DNA from: Anaerolineae bacterium
GTDB taxonomy: Bacteria; Chloroflexota; Anaerolineae; Aggregatilineales; Phototrophicaceae
Direction: 5' to 3'
Assembly: GCA_020848855.1 (NCBI GenBank)
Contig: JADLHH010000603.1
Location: forward strand, 1 to 6,368
Length of the DNA stretch: 6,368 bases
Under the pieces are notes generated by a model. That model was given only the letters and a program-made list of their open reading frames with translations, did not search any database and was not told the DNA's origin. Positions 5,332 to 6,368 of the stretch are shown here, in pieces; positions within the stretch are counted from its first letter, which is position 1, and every line of letters starts with the position of its first letter. The translations under genes and the position numbers were made by a program.

Positions 5332-6368
5332 ATGGAAATCTCACGCAAAAGCGATAATGCCGTAACGCGGGAAGCACACAAGGACGACGCCAAAGTCGTC
5401 TCGATCAGACGTCTGACCTGGCTGCGTTTTAAGCGTAATCGGCTGGCGGTCATCGGTGGTGTCTTCCTGGTGATGATGTATCTTGCGGCGATTTTCGCCG
5501 GGTTTATCGCGCCGCACGACCCGACCGAAGTTCACAGCAAGTACGTTTCGATGGCGCCGCAGGGGCTGCAGTTTGTCGATGCCAACGGGAACTTCCATCT
5601 GGTTCCGTTTGTCTACGCCGTCGAGTCCAGCGTTGACCCGGCGACATTTCGCAAGAGCTTTAAGGTCATCACCGACGAAATTTACCCGCTGAAGCTGTTC
5701 GTGCGCGGTTCGGAATATACCATCCTCGGCGTGATCAAGTCAGACATTCACCTGTTCGGCGTCGATGACCCTGGTGCCCTGTTCCTGTTTGGCACCGACA
5801 CCCAGGGACGCGACATCTTCAGCCGCATCTGGTACGGCGCGCAGGTTTCGCTTTCGGTCGGGTTGGTTGGCGTGCTGCTGACTCTGGTCTTTGGCTCTAT
5901 CCTCGGGATCGCGTCCGGGTACATTGGCGGGCTGTTCGATGACATCATGCAGCGCGTGATCGAGCTGCTGATGTCCTTCCCACAGTTACCGCTGTGGCTG
6001 GCTCTGGCGACGCTGATTCCCAACAACTGGCCCTCCGACCGCACCTATTTCGCCATCACGATTGTGCTGGCGGTATTAAGTTGGGGTGCGCTGGCGCGGC
6101 AGACGCGCAGTATGGTCTACGCGCTGCGCGAGGCGGACTTCGTGACCGCCGCCCGTTATTCCAATTGCAGCGCCTGGCGCATCATCACCCGTCACCTGCT
6201 GCCTAACACCATGAGTCACATCATCGTCGTCGCCACGACATCGATCCCCGGCATGATCCTGGGTGAAACCGCCCTCAGCTTTCTTGGTCTGGGTATTCGC
6301 TCCCCGCTGGTCAGTTGGGGTCTGCTCCTGAGCGACGCTCAGCACGTCCGCGTGCTGGTGCAGCAGCC
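5332..6368 (+). CDS. ABC transporter permease, OppC/DppC type, with extracytoplasmic insert (3' end cut by window)
   Basis: The second pore subunit, partner of the OppB/DppB-type protein 18 bases upstream. The reading frame is open from ATG 5332 to the window end: 345 codons plus two bases, with the C-terminus missing. Visible order: charged cytoplasmic N-terminus with LTWLRFKRNRLAVIGG (28-43), first membrane helix to about residue 61 ending APHDP, an extracytoplasmic segment (about 65-153), the family motif GTDTQGRDIFSR (154-165), helices from about 171, the EAA coupling loop (267-290) and GETALSFLGLG near the right edge. Typical family members are about 280-310 residues; this one is already longer because of the segment between the first helix and GTD. 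That segment (FHLVPFVYA, YPLKLFVRG, DIHLFGVD) resembles inserts I recall in an Opp/Dpp subfamily from Chloroflexota and rhizobia-like bacteria. In the EAA loop the usual glycine is N278. The last helix and the usual C-terminal DPR tail should lie just beyond the window. Confidence 0.93.
   Translation, partial: MEISRKSDNAVTREAHKDDAKVVSIRRLTWLRFKRNRLAVIGGVFLVMMYLAAIFAGFIAPHDPTEVHSKYVSMAPQGLQFVDANGNFHLVPFVYAVESSVDPATFRKSFKVITDEIYPLKLFVRGSEYTILGVIKSDIHLFGVDDPGALFLFGTDTQGRDIFSRIWYGAQVSLSVGLVGVLLTLVFGSILGIASGYIGGLFDDIMQRVIELLMSFPQLPLWLALATLIPNNWPSDRTYFAITIVLAVLSWGALARQTRSMVYALREADFVTAARYSNCSAWRIITRHLLPNTMSHIIVVATTSIPGMILGETALSFLGLGIRSPLVSWGLLLSDAQHVRVLVQQ

Noticed and set aside
5483..6206. Short plus-strand open frames of 69 and 70 codons at 5483-5692 and 5994-6206
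   Set aside because: They are out-of-frame shadows of the second permease, whose own frame is open from 5332 to the window end and carries all family motifs.

Overview
The window is a compact, same-strand carbohydrate-uptake locus from a fairly GC-rich bacterium. It holds a cytoplasmic family GH36 alpha-galactosidase, a secreted family-5 (OppA/DppA-type) ABC solute-binding protein, and two inner-membrane permeases of the OppB/DppB and OppC/DppC types. The second permease runs off the right edge. The protein style (YGGTWR-type binding protein, permease pair with PPGDY and a long extracytoplasmic insert, GH36 with the variant SDNTDPYDDL motif) suggests a Chloroflexota organism (Anaerolineae-like). 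That is a judgement from memory of related sequences and was not tested by a search; an alphaproteobacterium or actinobacterium is less likely but not excluded.

Layout: 1-47 is a short leader with no recognisable gene. 48-2192 is the alpha-galactosidase. 2193-2342 is the only sizeable gap (150 bases); it carries a LacI-type palindrome candidate and, at its end, the ribosome binding site of the binding protein. 2343-4262 is the binding protein. 4263-4329 is a short spacer almost filled by a strong 14-bp hairpin. 4330-5313 is the first permease. After 18 bases, 5332 to the window end is the second permease, complete at the N-terminus but missing its C-terminus. The ATPase subunits expected for an Opp/Dpp-type importer are not in the window and probably lie to the right.

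Inferred working model: the binding protein captures an alpha-galactoside (melibiose, raffinose, stachyose or similar) outside the membrane, the two permeases pass it inward, and the GH36 enzyme, which has no export signal, removes the terminal galactose in the cytoplasm. Linking a peptide-type (Opp/Dpp) importer to alpha-galactosidase parallels the rhizobial agp alpha-galactoside locus. By homology alone the transporter would be called a peptide importer; its neighbour argues for a sugar substrate.

Most noteworthy details: the intergenic hairpin between the binding-protein and permease genes, an Asn in place of the conserved Gly of the EAA coupling loop in the second permease, a roughly 90-residue extracytoplasmic insert in that permease, and a possible LacI-family operator ahead of the binding-protein gene. 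I found no RNA genes, mobile elements, CRISPR arrays or clearly novel system.
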